From Roseobacter sp. HKCCD6576-2 (GTDB lineage: Bacteria; Pseudomonadota; Alphaproteobacteria; Rhodobacterales; Rhodobacteraceae): a stretch of 64,000 nucleotides of DNA. Under the pieces are notes generated by a model. It was not told where the DNA came from. It worked only from the letters and a program-made list of their open reading frames with translations, and searched no databases. Shown one piece after another: positions 53,402-64,000 of the stretch. The stretch lies in NCBI RefSeq assembly GCF_013179285.1, contig NZ_WVNW01000001.1:682001-746000 (forward strand), in the 5' to 3' direction. Position numbers and translations under genes: made by a program. The first letter of the stretch is position 1; every line of letters begins with the position of its first letter.

Positions 53402-54486
53402 GCGCCTACCTCCGCCCGTTTGATCCGGACCCGGTAGTTCGACAACACGTCGAGCGCGAGGAGGAAGAAGAGCAACATCCCCTGGAAGGCCTGGATCGCA
53501 GAGGCGGGCAGGCCGAGCATCAATTGCGCCAACTCCCCGCCGATATAGGTGAGCGCCATGAGCAGCCCGGCCAGCAGGATGCCCACCGGGTGCAACCGGC
53601 CCAAAAACGCGACGATGATCGCCGTGAAGCCGTAGCCGACGTTGAAATCAATGCTGATCTGTCCCGCCGGGCCCGCCACTTCGAACAGACCCGCCATGCC
53701 CGCCAGCGCGCCGGAGACACCCAAGCAGAGGATGATCAGCCGGGTTGGGTTCACGCCCGCGAATTTCGCGGCGCGCGGCGCCTGACCGGCCAATTTGATC
53801 TGATAGCCGAGCACATGCCGGTTCAGGAGGATATAGGCGAAGATCACCGCGATGAAGGCCGCGACCACGCCCCAATGCATACCCGTCCCCGCAATCAGTT
53901 CCGGGTTGTCCGTCCCCGGGTGTTGGCTGAGGTTCCGGCTCCCCGGAAATCCGCGCCCCTCTGGGTTGCGCAGGAAACTCGTGGCAGCCGAGGCCAGGAT
54001 CGCTTCGGCCACATAGACCAGAAGCAGCGACACGAGGATTTCATTGGTGCGAAACCGTGTCCGCAGCACCGCGGGGATCATCGCCCAGGCCCATCCGCCA
54101 AGTGCACCCGCGATCACCATGCCGGGCAGGATCAGCGGGTTTTCTGACGGATAGAAGGCCAGCCCGAACCCTGCGCCGCAGATCGCGCCGATGATATACT
54201 GCCCCTCCGCCCCGATGTTCCAAATCCCGGCGCGGAAACCGAGGCTCAGCCCAATCGCGATGAGGATCAGCGGCCCGGCTTTCACCAAGAGTTGCGGGCG
54301 CGAGAAACTCGCGAAGCGCTCGTCAAACAAAGGATCCCAGAAGATGATCCGGATCGCCTCCACCGGGTCTTGGCCCAAGAGCGCAAACATGATCCCGCCA
54401 GCGATCATCGTCAGGATAACGGCCACGATGGGCGTCGCGATGATCCAGGCGCGCGATGGCGTCGGGCGTTTTTCAAGCCGGACCAT
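53398..54486 (-). CDS. purine/nucleoside-type ABC transporter permease (longer partner)
   Basis: 362 residues with the marker FRAGIWNIGAEGQYIIGAI near residue 85 and many hydrophobic helices, the longer member of a heterodimeric BPD_transp_2 pair. Its ATG at 54484-54486 overlaps the ATPase gene's 3' end by 14 bases; the longer frame upstream is not supported. Like its partner, it belongs to the operon that begins at xdhA. The two permeases are paralogues of the pair at 3750-7094, but that pair belongs to a separate unit. Confidence 0.9.
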   Translation of the reverse strand: MVRLEKRPTPSRAWIIATPIVAVILTMIAGGIMFALLGQDPVEAIRIIFWDPLFDERFASFSRPQLLVKAGPLILIAIGLSLGFRAGIWNIGAEGQYIIGAICGAGFGLAFYPSENPLILPGMVIAGALGGWAWAMIPAVLRTRFRTNEILVSLLLVYVAEAILASAATSFLRNPEGRGFPGSRNLSQHPGTDNPELIAGTGMHWGVVAAFIAVIFAYILLNRHVLGYQIKLAGQAPRAAKFAGVNPTRLIILCLGVSGALAGMAGLFEVAGPAGQISIDFNVGYGFTAIIVAFLGRLHPVGILLAGLLMALTYIGGELAQLMLGLPASAIQAFQGMLLFFLLALDVLSNYRVRIKRAEVGA

Positions 54487-56002
54487 GGGCCACCTCCGCC
54501 TCATGCATGTCATGCGCGCCGCCAAGCATCAGTCCGATCTCCTCCATCGAGAGTTCGCGCGCGGGCCGCGGTGCCGAGAGCCGCCCCTCGTTCAAGGCGC
54601 AGAACCGATCCGAGATTTCCAAGAGCTCATCCAGATCCTGGCTGATGCAGATCACCGCCGCGCCACCTTGGGCGAGGTTCAAAATCGCCTGGCGAATATC
54701 GGCTGCGGCGCTGGCATCGACGCCCCAGGTCGGTTGGTTGACCACCAAGACGCGCGGGGCCTGCAATATCTCTCGTCCGATCACGAATTTCTGGAGGTTC
54801 CCGCCCGAAAGCGCACGCGCCGCGACATGGGTGCCGGGCGTCCGCACGTCGAACTCGGCCACGACCTGTTCGGCAAACCCAGAGGCCCCGGCCCAATCGA
54901 GAAACCCGTTCCGGTCCAAACCTTGGCGCAACCGCGCGGTCAAAATGGCGTTTTCGGTCAGGCTCATATCGGGCGCGGCGGCGTGGCCCAAACGCTCTTC
55001 GGGCGCGCAGAGCAATCCTAGCTTCCGCCGCTCATTCGGGCCAAGCGCGCCAACCGATGCGCCTTCGAGTGTGATTGCGTTGGGTGTGACACGCGCTTCG
55101 CCAGAGAGCGCGGCCAGAAGCTCATCCTGACCATTTCCCGCAACGCCGCCGATGCCCAACACCTCGCCCGCGCGCAGTTCCAGCCCGATATGGCGAAGCG
55201 GCGTGCCGAAGGGTGTGGCGGGGTCGAGCGACAGGCCCGTGACCTTCAACAACACCTCGCCCTGCTCCGCCGCCGCGCGCGCCGGGGCGGCCAGCGATTT
55301 GCCAACCATCAACTCGGCCATATGCGCCGCCGATACCTCGCTTGGCGTGCATTCGGCCACGACCTTGCCCAAGCGCAGCACCGTCGCCGCATCGCAAAGC
55401 GCGCGGATTTCCTCAAGCTTATGAGAAATATAGAGAATGGCCGTTCCCTCGGCGCTGAGCTTCCGCAAGGTGTGGAACAGAATTTCCACCTCCTGCGGCG
55501 TCAAAACGCTGGTCGGTTCATCCATGATCAAGAGTTTCGGGTCTTGCAAAAGACAGCGGATGATCTCCACTCTTTGCCGTTCACCGGCGCTCAGATCGCC
55601 GACCAAGCGGTCGGGGTCGAGTGGCAGGCCATAGGTCTCGCTGACCTCGCGGATTTGCGCCGCCAGATCGCGCGGCTTTGGCGGGTTCTCCATGCCAAGC
55701 GCGATGTTTTCGGCCACATTCAGCGCCTCAAACAGGCTGAAATGTTGAAACACCATCGCGACGCCGGCACCACGTGCCGCCCGGGGTTCGGCGGGCGTGT
55801 AAGCCGCACTTTCCAGTGTCATCGTGCCGGCATCGGGCCGGACCAGCCCATAGATCATCTTCACGAGCGTGGATTTTCCCGCGCCGTTTTCGCCCAGAAG
55901 GGCGTGAACCTCGCCCGGCTGAATCTGGAAAGAGACCGCATCATTGGCGACGACCCCTGGATAGGCCTTGGTCAGCCCATCGATGGTCAATAGCGCCGTC
56001 AC
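54473..56002 (-). CDS. double-domain ABC transporter ATPase for purines/nucleosides
   Basis: 509 residues: two ABC domains with Walker A GENGAGKST near residue 37, signature LSAGERQRV near 140, Walker B LLIMDEPTSV near 160, then a second half with GVAGNGQDELLAAL (degenerate Walker A) and LSGGNLQKF. It energises the importer with the permeases downstream. The start is GTG at 56000-56002, overlapping the xdhC stop (GTGA). It is paralogous to the ATPase at 7094-8635. Confidence 0.92.
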   Translation of the reverse strand: MTALLTIDGLTKAYPGVVANDAVSFQIQPGEVHALLGENGAGKSTLVKMIYGLVRPDAGTMTLESAAYTPAEPRAARGAGVAMVFQHFSLFEALNVAENIALGMENPPKPRDLAAQIREVSETYGLPLDPDRLVGDLSAGERQRVEIIRCLLQDPKLLIMDEPTSVLTPQEVEILFHTLRKLSAEGTAILYISHKLEEIRALCDAATVLRLGKVVAECTPSEVSAAHMAELMVGKSLAAPARAAAEQGEVLLKVTGLSLDPATPFGTPLRHIGLELRAGEVLGIGGVAGNGQDELLAALSGEARVTPNAITLEGASVGALGPNERRKLGLLCAPEERLGHAAAPDMSLTENAILTARLRQGLDRNGFLDWAGASGFAEQVVAEFDVRTPGTHVAARALSGGNLQKFVIGREILQAPRVLVVNQPTWGVDASAAADIRQAILNLAQGGAAVICISQDLDELLEISDRFCALNEGRLSAPRPARELSMEEIGLMLGGAHDMHEAEVAHGPA

Positions 56003-56940
56003 GCGCGCCGTCCTGTCCGCAAATGCGTCGGTGCTGAGTCTTTAAGCATCTGCCCATTTAGTAGCTCTGCGGCCACCCCTACGGCAATGGCTTGCGGGTG
56101 TTTGCCTAGGTTTGGGTCGCCAATTGGGCAGGCGATGCGCGAAATTTGAGCATCGCTGTGACCCAAATCGCTAAGTCTAGAGCGAAACCGGGCCTTCTTG
56201 GTCGCACTGCCAATAAATCCGCAACTCTGGAAGGGTTGGCTCAGCACGGCATGGCAGAGCGCGAAATCCATCTCATGGGCATAGGTCATGATCAGATGAT
56301 GCGCCTCAGCCGGGGCGTGTCGCACGACCAGTTCCGGCTTGGCGGCGGGCAGGGCGGTCACGCCATCCGGCAGCGGGTCGGGGAAACGTTCCGGGCCGGT
56401 ATCGATCCAGGTGAGCGCAAAATCCGGGAGCGGTGCCATGATATTGGCCAGGGCACGCCCCACATGCCCCGCGCCGTAGAGCCAGAGCGATTGCTGTGGC
56501 TGGGCCAGGGGTTCGATGAACCAATCCGCGATATGAAGCGGCGCTTCGACCCCGGCGGCGATCGCGCGATCCACGGCTTCGGGGCGGCCAGGATGGGCCA
56601 TGACCGGATGCGCATGCGGGAAGTCTTGCGGCAGTTGATCGGGCAGGAAACGCTCGAAAGACAGCGTCACCGCGCCGCCGCAGCATTGGCCAAGCGCCGG
56701 GCCAAGGGCGAAGGTTTTGGCGGAATGAGGGATCTCGCGGTCGAGATTCTTGCGCGCCATGGCGGCGGCATCATATTCCAACCGCCCGCCGCCGATGGTG
56801 CCCGATTGCCCGCCGGGCCAGACCAGCATGGCGGTGCCCACGTCGCGCGGCGTCGACCCCTTTATGTCGACGATCACAACACGGCAGACCGGCCCATGCG
56901 CCGCAACGGCGCGTTCCAAACCGGCCAGATCAAAGCTCAT
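55999..56940 (-). CDS. xdhC: xanthine dehydrogenase accessory protein XdhC
   Basis: 313 residues: the N-terminal XdhC/CoxF domain with GSTPRDVGTAMLV near residue 30, GTIGGGRLEYDAA near 48 and LGQCCGGAVTL near 82, and a C-terminal Rossmann part with YGAGHVGRALA near 155. XdhC binds molybdenum cofactor, sees to its sulfuration and inserts it into XdhB. Its ATG overlaps the xdhB stop and its stop overlaps the ATPase GTG, each by four bases; it thereby links the dehydrogenase to the transporter part of the operon. Confidence 0.94.
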   Translation of the reverse strand: MSFDLAGLERAVAAHGPVCRVVIVDIKGSTPRDVGTAMLVWPGGQSGTIGGGRLEYDAAAMARKNLDREIPHSAKTFALGPALGQCCGGAVTLSFERFLPDQLPQDFPHAHPVMAHPGRPEAVDRAIAAGVEAPLHIADWFIEPLAQPQQSLWLYGAGHVGRALANIMAPLPDFALTWIDTGPERFPDPLPDGVTALPAAKPELVVRHAPAEAHHLIMTYAHEMDFALCHAVLSQPFQSCGFIGSATKKARFRSRLSDLGHSDAQISRIACPIGDPNLGKHPQAIAVGVAAELLNGQMLKDSAPTHLRTGRRA

Positions 56941-59372
56941 GCCCGCGCCCTTCCGATAGCGCGGAGCACCTCTTCCGCCGTCGCGGGGGCTTGCAGATCG
57001 GGATAGCTCGGTCCGCTGGCCGCGCAGGCATCACCCAAGGCTGAGAACACACTGATCCCCAACATAAACGGTGGCTCGCCCACGGCTTTGGAGCGGTAAA
57101 TCGTCTCCTCCCGGTTCGGTTGATCCCAAAGCGCGACGTTGAAAATGTCGGGCCGGTCGGAACAGGCCGGGATTTTGTAGGTCGATGGCGCATGAGTTTT
57201 GAGCGCGCCTTTCGCATCCCAAACCAGTTCCTCGGTGGTCAGCCAGCCGGCGCCCTGCACGAAGCCACCCTCGATCTGGCCGATATCGAGCGCGGGGTTC
57301 AGCGACGCGCCTGCATCATGCAGAATGTCGGTCCGCAAAATCCGGTTCTCACCGGTCAGCGTATCGATCACCACTTCGGAACAGGCCACGCCATAGGCGA
57401 AATAGAAGAAGGGCCGGCCTGTACCCGCGATCCGGTCCCAGGCGAGTTTGGGGGTCTTGTAGAACCCGGTGGCGCTCAAAGAGACCCGGGCGAGATAGGT
57501 TTTCGACACCGCTTCCTCAAACGGCATTTCGGCCCCGTTTGCGCGGACCATCCCGTCTTCAAACACAATCGCGCTGGGCTCTGCCTGCAAATCCTGGGCC
57601 ACCACCTCGGCGATCCGCGATTTGATCTCATCGCAGGCGAGCTGCACCGCCATGCCGTTCAAATCACTGCCGGAGGAGGCCGCCGTCGCGCTGGTATTCG
57701 GCACTTTTCCGGTATCGGTCGCGGTGATTTTGACCCGATCGAGGCCGACGCCAAACCGATCCGCCGCGACTTGCGCCACCTTCTGAAACAGGCCCTGACC
57801 CATCTCGGTCCCGCCATGGTTCATGTGGATCGAGCCATCTTGATAGACATGCACCAAGGCCCCGGCCTGGTTCAGATGCGTGAGCGTGAAGGAAATCCCG
57901 AATTTCACCGGTGTCAGCGCGATGCCCTTCTTCAAGATCGGCTCGCGCGCGTTCCAGTCCGCCACCTCTGCCCGCCGCTTGGCATAGTCGCAACGCGTGG
58001 CCAGCGCCTCCGTCATCTCATGGAGGATGAAATCCTCAACTTCCATCCCGTAAGGCGTTGTGTTCTCCAACGCCTGCACGGCATCTGGCGAATGCGCACC
58101 CCCAAACCGTTCCGCCCGCCCGGCGCTTGGGGCAACTTTAACGGACCCTTGCCCAGTGAGATCGGATGTATCGAGTGTTTTGCCCTTCTGCAGGCCCAAG
58201 ACGGTGCCATCCGTGCCGGTTTCGGCTGCAGCCTCCCGGTAATAGTTGATTTGCCGCACGGCCAGAGGGTCATGGCCCAAATGCGCGGCGATATGATCAA
58301 TGACGCGCTCGATCCCAACCATACCCTGCGGCCCGCCAAAGCCCCGGAAGGCCGTCGCACTTTGCGTGTTGGTCTTCAACCGATGCGAGGTGATCCGCGC
58401 GGTGGGCAGCAGATAGGCATTGTCGGCATGCAGCATCGCCCGATCCGCCACCGGCAGCGATAAATCCATCGCCCAACCGCAGCGGACATAATGGGTGAAA
58501 TCCACCCCCGCGATCCGCCCATCATCGTCAAATCCAACCCGATAGGAGACCCTGACATCATGCCGCTTGCCGGTGATCAGGAAATCATCATCCCGGTCAT
58601 AGCGCATCTTGCAGGGCCGCCCGGTTGCTTTCGCGGCCACGGCACAGGCCACCGCCAGATGATTGCCCTGGCTCTCCTTCCCGCCAAATCCGCCCCCCAT
58701 GCGGCGCACCTCAACGCGGACGCCATGCATCGGGATCCCCAATGCATCGGCCACCTTGTGCTGAATCTCGGTCGGGTGCTGGCTGGAGGAATGGACGATC
58801 ATATCGCCGCCTTCTTGCGGCAGTGCCAGCGCGGCCTGCCCCTCGAGATAGAAATGCTCCTGCGCCCCGATCTCGATCTGGCCGTCAAGCACATGGGCTG
58901 CTTCGGAAAGCGCCGCCTCCACATCTCCTTTGCGGTAAACGCGCGGCCCGTCTTCGAAAATCGACCCCGCCGCGAGCGCCTCATCCACAGTCAAGATCGC
59001 GGGCGCTTCGTCATAGGTGACCGAACCCAAGGCCGCCGCCTTTCGCGCGGCCAAATGGCTCTCGGCCACCACCAGGAACAGCGGCTGGCCAAGATAATGC
59101 ACCGTTCCGTCGCTCAACAGTGGCTCGTCGTGAAGCGAGGGCGAGCAATCGGGGATCACGTCGAAATCCGCGCCCGACATTGCCGCAACAACACCAGGGG
59201 CCGCGCGCACCGCATCAAGCTCCATCGCGGTGACCGTTCCGGCGGCAATTCGGCTGATCCCAAAGGCCAGATGCAAACAGTCTGCGGGCGTGGGGATGTC
59301 ATCGACATAGCGCGCGGCACCGGTCACATGCAGGCGCGCTGCATCATGGGGCAGGGGTTTTGCAACGCTCAT
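56937..59372 (-). CDS. xdhB: xanthine dehydrogenase molybdopterin-binding subunit
   Basis: 811 residues of the large molybdenum subunit: [10 protein letters not shown] near residue 20, [10 protein letters not shown] near 225, [11 protein letters not shown] near 340 and [11 protein letters not shown], plus the catalytic glutamate E766 in VGEPPFMLG. It hydroxylates hypoxanthine to xanthine to urate at the Mo center. The protein is some 30 to 40 residues longer than the usual XdhB because of a low-complexity stretch around residues 385-430. It overlaps xdhA and xdhC by four bases each. Confidence 0.94.
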   Translation of the reverse strand: MSVAKPLPHDAARLHVTGAARYVDDIPTPADCLHLAFGISRIAAGTVTAMELDAVRAAPGVVAAMSGADFDVIPDCSPSLHDEPLLSDGTVHYLGQPLFLVVAESHLAARKAAALGSVTYDEAPAILTVDEALAAGSIFEDGPRVYRKGDVEAALSEAAHVLDGQIEIGAQEHFYLEGQAALALPQEGGDMIVHSSSQHPTEIQHKVADALGIPMHGVRVEVRRMGGGFGGKESQGNHLAVACAVAAKATGRPCKMRYDRDDDFLITGKRHDVRVSYRVGFDDDGRIAGVDFTHYVRCGWAMDLSLPVADRAMLHADNAYLLPTARITSHRLKTNTQSATAFRGFGGPQGMVGIERVIDHIAAHLGHDPLAVRQINYYREAAAETGTDGTVLGLQKGKTLDTSDLTGQGSVKVAPSAGRAERFGGAHSPDAVQALENTTPYGMEVEDFILHEMTEALATRCDYAKRRAEVADWNAREPILKKGIALTPVKFGISFTLTHLNQAGALVHVYQDGSIHMNHGGTEMGQGLFQKVAQVAADRFGVGLDRVKITATDTGKVPNTSATAASSGSDLNGMAVQLACDEIKSRIAEVVAQDLQAEPSAIVFEDGMVRANGAEMPFEEAVSKTYLARVSLSATGFYKTPKLAWDRIAGTGRPFFYFAYGVACSEVVIDTLTGENRILRTDILHDAGASLNPALDIGQIEGGFVQGAGWLTTEELVWDAKGALKTHAPSTYKIPACSDRPDIFNVALWDQPNREETIYRSKAVGEPPFMLGISVFSALGDACAASGPSYPDLQAPATAEEVLRAIGRARA

Positions 59373-60766
59373 GCCGACACCCCCAACACATCCGCCGCCA
59401 CGCCCCGATCCTCCTGGAAATAGCGCAGCAGCATGTTCCGAGCGGCCTCAAGCCGATACGCCGCCGAGGCGCGCATATCACTCATCGGCGTGTAATCCTC
59501 GGCAAACCGGCCCATCGCGGCCCGGATCGTCGCGTCGTCCCACGGCTGGCCGTCCAAGGCGGCTTCCACCCTGATGGCGCGTTTCGGCGTGCCCGCCATG
59601 CCGCCGAAAGCGATCCGAGCCGAGGTCACAACACCATCTTCTACAAGAATATGGAAGCAGCCACACACCGCCGAGATATCCTGATCGAACCGTTTCGACA
59701 GTTTGTAGCAGCGCAAGCGATCCGCCTGCACGGGCAGCGAAATCGCCTCTACGAATTCGCCGGGCTGCCGATCTTGCTTGCCGTAATCGAGGAAGAAATC
59801 CTCCAAAGGTATGTCACGTCGCGCGTCTCCTTTGCGGAGATGCAGCCGGGCGTCGAGGGCGATCAAAGCTGGCGGGCTGTCTCCAATCGGGGAGCCATTG
59901 GCGATGTTGCCGCCGACGGTTGCGGCGTTGCGGACCTGGACCGAGCCATAGCGCCGGATCATCTCGGCAAAGCTCGGATGCGGGTCCGCCATGAACGCCC
60001 CAAGCTCGGTGAGGCTGGTCATTGCGCCGATCCGGATGGTCTCTCCATCCGATGTGATCCCGCGCAGATCATCGCATTGGCCCAAAAGCGCAACCGGGGC
60101 TAGATCGCGCAATTGCTTCGTCACCCAAAGCCCGACATCGGTCGCCCCGGCGATCAAGGTCGCATCGGGATGCGTGACATACCAATCCGCCAGATCATCG
60201 GCGGAGGTCGGGAGATAGGGCGCGTTTTGCCCGGCGGATACTGCGCCAACCCCATCCAGCCCCATCGCCTCCACGGCTTCGGCATCCGCCGACATCCACT
60301 CCGGCACTGGCTCACGCGCCGCAGCCTCCGCGGCCCGTACGATCGGTGCATAGCCGGTGCAGCGGCAGAGATTGCCCGCCAGTTGATCATCGAAATCGAG
60401 CCGCCCGTTCAGATGCGCGACCGCCATCGAGACCACAAAGCCAGGCGTGCAAAACCCACACTGGCTGCCGTGATGGGCCACCATCGCCTGTTGCACCGGA
60501 TGCAAATCGCCATCGGGGCCCGCGATCCCCTCGACCGTGCGCACGGCCTTGCCCGCCAGTTGCGGCAAGAACAAGATGCACGCGTTCAACGCCTTGGATC
60601 CGCCCGCATCGGTGACCATCACCGTGCAGGCCCCGCAATCGCCTTCGTTACAGCCCTCTTTCGTGCCGGTCAGCCCGCGACGCTCGCGCAGCCAATCCAG
60701 CAGCGTGGTGGTCGCCGACGCGTCAACCGCCACAGGTTCCCCATTCAAAAGAAACCGGATGCTCAT
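59369..60766 (-). CDS. xdhA: xanthine dehydrogenase small subunit (2Fe-2S and FAD)
   Basis: 465 residues: an N-terminal plant-type 2Fe-2S ferredoxin domain (C39, C44, C47, C63), a second 2Fe-2S domain (C103, C106, C134, C136) and an FAD domain with [13 protein letters not shown] near 205 and [19 protein letters not shown] near 293. It passes electrons from the molybdenum center to NAD+. It is the first gene of the minus-strand operon. ATG at 60764-60766 fits the ferredoxin N terminus; 40 codons of open frame upstream are rejected. The 360-base space to dnaE contains its promoter. Confidence 0.94.
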   Translation of the reverse strand: MSIRFLLNGEPVAVDASATTTLLDWLRERRGLTGTKEGCNEGDCGACTVMVTDAGGSKALNACILFLPQLAGKAVRTVEGIAGPDGDLHPVQQAMVAHHGSQCGFCTPGFVVSMAVAHLNGRLDFDDQLAGNLCRCTGYAPIVRAAEAAAREPVPEWMSADAEAVEAMGLDGVGAVSAGQNAPYLPTSADDLADWYVTHPDATLIAGATDVGLWVTKQLRDLAPVALLGQCDDLRGITSDGETIRIGAMTSLTELGAFMADPHPSFAEMIRRYGSVQVRNAATVGGNIANGSPIGDSPPALIALDARLHLRKGDARRDIPLEDFFLDYGKQDRQPGEFVEAISLPVQADRLRCYKLSKRFDQDISAVCGCFHILVEDGVVTSARIAFGGMAGTPKRAIRVEAALDGQPWDDATIRAAMGRFAEDYTPMSDMRASAAYRLEAARNMLLRYFQEDRGVAADVLGVSA

Positions 60767-61126
60767 GAAATATGCCCGCCGCGTTACCCTATACGGGTGG
60801 TCATCCGGCCTTCGATGCGGCGTAGAAGGCGGCCCGTTTCCCTGTCGACCGCGGGCCAGAAAAGCCGGAAATCGCCCGTTTTGCAAGCTTTGCGTGTGTC
60901 TTGGGCGTTAAGAGTGGCGGCATCTGCCTACAATTTGGGCGCGTTGATTGGTGCCGGTGCCCCTCGGTCTGGGGGCTGTCATACATGGAACAATGGCGCG
61001 CCTCGATTGGCGGCCTTGGTCCCTGTATGCGGAGATGCGCGATCATGGCCGGCCCAACATGTTATCCCCAAGATCGGGTGGTCATCGCGGTGGCGCACCC
61101 CATCATCCTGCGGTAGCCTCGCCGTC
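60767..61126. other. 360-base divergent promoter region between xdhA and dnaE
   Basis: No gene is supported here. It must hold the xdh-operon and dnaE promoters. A GGCCCG (60831-60836) / CGGGCC (60852-60857) inverted repeat and a GCCCC (60959-60963) / GGGGC (60972-60976) repeat are visible, but I recognise no known operator. An 81-codon frame on the minus strand and a 71-codon frame on the plus strand are open but carry no family character. Confidence 0.4.
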
Positions 61127-64000
61127 ATGACCGAGCAGCCCCGATTCATCCATCTCCGCCTTCACACCGAGTATTCGCTTCTTGAAGGGGCGATGCGGGT
61201 CAAGAAATTGCCGGGAATGGCGGCGGGCGCCGGGATGCCCGCGGTTGCCGTGACCGACACGAACAACATGTTCTGCGCCTTGGAGTTTTCCGAGACCGCA
61301 GCCAAGGCGGGCATTCAGCCGATCATCGGCTGCCAGGTCGACCTGCTCTATGACGAAGTGGCGCAAGGTGAACGGGCGCGAGACCCTGCGGCTTTGGTTC
61401 TGCTGGCGCAGAATGCCGCCGGGTATGAGAACCTGATGAAGCTCAACTCCTGCCTCTATTTGCGCGGGGATGGGAGCCTGCCGCATGTGACTTTGGCCGA
61501 GCTCGAAGCCCACGCCGGCGGTTTGATCTGTCTGACCGGCGGTCCGGATGGGCCGCTTGGCCGTCTGATGCAGGATAATCAGCGGGCCAAGGCCGAGGCG
61601 CTTCTGGCCCGGTTGGCCGCGGCCTATGCGGACCGGCTCTATATCGAGTTGCAACGCCATCCGCGTGACGATGCCAGCGCCCCTGAAGCCGAGCGACTGA
61701 CCGAAGAATGGTTCGTCGAAACCGCCTATGCACGCGGGTTGCCGCTGGTGGCCACCAATGATGCCTATTTCCCGAAACCCGATATGTACGAGGCCCATGA
61801 TGCGCTGATCTGCATCGCGCAGGGCGCTTATGTCGACCAACAAGAGCCGCGCCGCCGCCTGACGCCGCAGCATTACTTCAAGACGCCGGAAGAGATGGCG
61901 GTGCTGTTTGCCGATCTGCCAGAGGCGCTTGAAAACACGGTCGAGATCGCACGTCGGTGCGCCTTTCGGGCGCGAACGCATGATCCGATCTTGCCGCGCT
62001 TTGCCGAGAACGAAGTGGAGGAGCTGCGCCGTCAGTCCCATGAAGGACTGAAAGACCGGCTTTCGGTGATCGAACCCGCCGCCTCGGTCGAGGCGTATGA
62101 GAAACGCCTCGATTTTGAGCTTGGGATCATTGAGGGGATGGGTTTCCCCGGCTACTTCCTGATCGTGGCCGACTTCATCAAATGGGCGAAGGATCATGAC
62201 ATCCCCGTCGGGCCAGGGCGGGGTTCGGGCGCGGGCAGTCTCGTGGCCTATGCGCTGACTATTACCGATCTGGACCCGCTGCGGTACTCTTTGCTGTTTG
62301 AACGGTTCCTGAACCCCGAACGGGTCTCGATGCCCGATTTCGACATCGATTTTTGCATGGATCGGCGCGAAGAAGTCATCCGCTACGTCCAGGAGAAATA
62401 CGGGCGCGACAAGGTTGGGCAGATCATCACCTTTGGTGCGTTGCTCAGTAAGGCCGCCGTCCGCGATGTGGGCCGCGTCCTGCAAATGCCGTTTGGCCAA
62501 GTCGATCGCCTGTCGAAAATGATCCCGGTCGAAGGTGTAAAACCCGTCTCGATCGAGAAGGCATTGGCCGATGAGCCCCGCCTGCGCGAAATGGCGAAAG
62601 AAGAGGAGGTGGTTGATCGGCTTCTGACCTATGGCCAGCAGGTCGAAGGGCTGCTCCGCAACGCCTCTACCCACGCCGCCGGGGTGGTGATCGGCGACCG
62701 TCCGCTCGACGAATTGGTCCCGCTTTATCAGGACCCTCGGTCCGACATGCCCGCCACGCAATTCAACATGAAATGGGTCGAACCTGCGGGTTTGGTGAAG
62801 TTCGACTTCCTGGGCCTGAAAACCCTGACGGTGGTGCAGAATGCCGTCGATCTTCTAGAAGAACGTGGGATCGAGATCGACCCGGGGATGATCCCCCTCG
62901 ATGACGAGAAAACCTACAAGCTCTACGCCTCCGCCAAAACGGTCGCGGTGTTTCAGGTGGAAAGCTCGGGCATGATGGATGCGCTGCGGCGGATGAAGCC
63001 GGATTGCATCGAAGACATCATCGCCCTTGTTGCGCTCTATCGTCCGGGCCCGATGGAGAACATCCCGAAATTCTGCGAGGTAAAAAACAACCTTTCTGAC
63101 CGCGAATTGCTGCACCCGACGATCGACCATATCTTGGACGAAACCCAAGGCATCATCGTCTATCAGGAACAGGTGATGCAGATCGCCCAAGAGATGGCGG
63201 GTTACTCGCTTGGCGGCGCTGATTTGCTGCGCCGGGCCATGGGCAAGAAGATCCAAGAAGCGATGGATGCCGAGCGCCCGAAATTCCTGAAAGGCGCGGC
63301 CGAAAACGGGGTGGATAAAGCCAAGGCCACCGAAGTTTGGAACCTGCTCGATAAATTCGCCAATTACGGCTTCAACAAATCCCACGCCGCCGCCTATGCG
63401 GTTGTGAGTTACCAAACCGCCTGGTTGAAAGCCAACTACCCCGTCGAGTTCATGGCTGCGGTGATGAATTGCGACATCCACCTGACGGATAAATTAGGCG
63501 TTTACAAACAAGAGGTTGACCGGCTTGAGATCGAAACGATCCCACCTTGCGTAAACCGCTCGTCGGCCAGCTTCGCGGTAAAAGACGGCAAGGTGGTCTA
63601 TGCCCTCGGCGGGCTCAAGAATGTCGGTGTCGAAGCGATGAAACTGATCGAAGAGGCCCGTGGCGAGACGCCCTTCGCCACCCTGTTCGATCTCGCCCGC
63701 CGCGCCGACCTCAAACGTATCGGCAAGCGCTCTTTGGAAATGCTCGCCCGCGCGGGCGCATTCGATGAGTTGGACCGCAACCGTGCGCGCGTATTCGAAA
63801 GCCTCGACGCGCTCACGGCCTATTCTGCGGCGACCCATGATCAACGCGCCTCTGATCAGGTGTCGCTTTTTGGTGAGGCGGGCGATGACTTGCCCGAACC
63901 CCGCCTGCCGACGCGCGACGACTGGTTGCCGAATGAACGGCTCGCCAATGAACATATGGCGATCGGGTTCTACCTCTCCGGCCACCCGCTTGACGACTAC
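61127..64000 (+). CDS. dnaE: DNA polymerase III alpha subunit (3' end beyond window)
   Basis: The frame is open from ATG 61127 to the window end, showing 958 residues of about 1,150-1,180. An N-terminal PHP domain ([17 protein letters not shown], residues 9-25) is followed by the palm with catalytic aspartates in MPDFDID (D404, D406, D408) and the fingers ([35 protein letters not shown]). QVSLFGEAG near residue 909 is a likely beta-clamp-binding motif. It is the replicative polymerase. The OB and C-terminal regions are outside the window. It is divergent from the xdh operon. Confidence 0.97.
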   Translation, partial: MTEQPRFIHLRLHTEYSLLEGAMRVKKLPGMAAGAGMPAVAVTDTNNMFCALEFSETAAKAGIQPIIGCQVDLLYDEVAQGERARDPAALVLLAQNAAGYENLMKLNSCLYLRGDGSLPHVTLAELEAHAGGLICLTGGPDGPLGRLMQDNQRAKAEALLARLAAAYADRLYIELQRHPRDDASAPEAERLTEEWFVETAYARGLPLVATNDAYFPKPDMYEAHDALICIAQGAYVDQQEPRRRLTPQHYFKTPEEMAVLFADLPEALENTVEIARRCAFRARTHDPILPRFAENEVEELRRQSHEGLKDRLSVIEPAASVEAYEKRLDFELGIIEGMGFPGYFLIVADFIKWAKDHDIPVGPGRGSGAGSLVAYALTITDLDPLRYSLLFERFLNPERVSMPDFDIDFCMDRREEVIRYVQEKYGRDKVGQIITFGALLSKAAVRDVGRVLQMPFGQVDRLSKMIPVEGVKPVSIEKALADEPRLREMAKEEEVVDRLLTYGQQVEGLLRNASTHAAGVVIGDRPLDELVPLYQDPRSDMPATQFNMKWVEPAGLVKFDFLGLKTLTVVQNAVDLLEERGIEIDPGMIPLDDEKTYKLYASAKTVAVFQVESSGMMDALRRMKPDCIEDIIALVALYRPGPMENIPKFCEVKNNLSDRELLHPTIDHILDETQGIIVYQEQVMQIAQEMAGYSLGGADLLRRAMGKKIQEAMDAERPKFLKGAAENGVDKAKATEVWNLLDKFANYGFNKSHAAAYAVVSYQTAWLKANYPVEFMAAVMNCDIHLTDKLGVYKQEVDRLEIETIPPCVNRSSASFAVKDGKVVYALGGLKNVGVEAMKLIEEARGETPFATLFDLARRADLKRIGKRSLEMLARAGAFDELDRNRARVFESLDALTAYSAATHDQRASDQVSLFGEAGDDLPEPRLPTRDDWLPNERLANEHMAIGFYLSGHPLDDY

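Noticed and set aside
57120-58463. 447-codon open frame antisense to xdhB
   Set aside because: Opposite a clear molybdenum subunit with conserved motifs; a shadow frame caused by codon bias.
61103-62761. 552-codon open frame antisense to dnaE
   Set aside because: It lies opposite the strongly conserved PHP and polymerase region of dnaE; long antisense frames are common in GC-rich DNA and its product has no family character.

Overview
The window looks like ordinary chromosome of a GC-rich alphaproteobacterium, most likely of the Rhodobacteraceae (Roseobacter/Rhodobacter side). Supporting signs are an RpoH-II-type heat-shock sigma factor behind a TGATCC-N18-TAACA promoter, an Irr-type iron box ahead of an Nfu protein, the glnD-murJ-trpS block, an Alph_Pro_TM protein paired with a TauE/SafE exporter, and purine uptake genes fused to an XdhABC operon. 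No tRNA, rRNA, CRISPR array, insertion sequence or prophage was found. Genes are tightly packed, many with ATGA or TGATG overlaps.

Layout. 1-3.6 kb: 3' end of a RecD-like helicase, a short-chain dehydrogenase, a GFA/CENP-V-fold zinc protein, and the Alph_Pro_TM/TauE pair. 3.7-9.8 kb: a minus-strand nucleoside-type ABC transporter (BMP-family binding protein, double ATPase, two permeases) with two LysE exporters inserted between the permeases. 10-16.4 kb: rimI-tsaB-nfu, universal stress protein, DUF1905/YdeI protein, class IV aminotransferase, an unlisted 46-residue protein, a VOC protein, trpS and a rhomboid-fold protein without catalytic residues. 16.4-24.3 kb: murJ, glnD and an LpoA-like lipoprotein on the minus strand, then rsmI-yraN-gshB on the plus strand. 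24.4-29.3 kb: yifB, glutathione S-transferase, cobC-like phosphatase and cobU, the sigma factor, and an SRPBCC protein. 29.4-36.5 kb: coaBC-dut-membrane-anchored moeB, an amino-acid-type binding protein and permease without an ATPase, DUF4399, and an M3 oligopeptidase.

36.5-41.1 kb: a reductase divergent from its likely TetR repressor, an SH3 protein, a hydroxyacid dehydrogenase, then a small module in which a second-copy-type methionine aminopeptidase diverges from a ParD-like ribbon-helix-helix protein across palindromic DNA. 41.2-50.5 kb: uxaC, a mannitol/fructuronate dehydrogenase, a dimethylglycine/sarcosine dehydrogenase-type flavoprotein, a DHFR-like reductase, an AhpD-like protein, two methyltransferases and a DadA-like oxidase. 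50.6-60.8 kb: one minus-strand operon, xdhA-xdhB-xdhC-ATPase-permease-permease-voltage-gated K+ channel-BMP binding protein, which plausibly couples purine uptake to hypoxanthine/xanthine oxidation. 61.1-64 kb: dnaE, cut by the window end.

The least explained pieces are the Map/ParD-like pair, the Kv-type channel translationally coupled inside the purine operon, the paired LysE genes inside the first nucleoside operon, the rhomboid pseudoprotease and the membrane-anchored MoeB. All functions are inferred from sequence motifs read by eye; no database search was possible.
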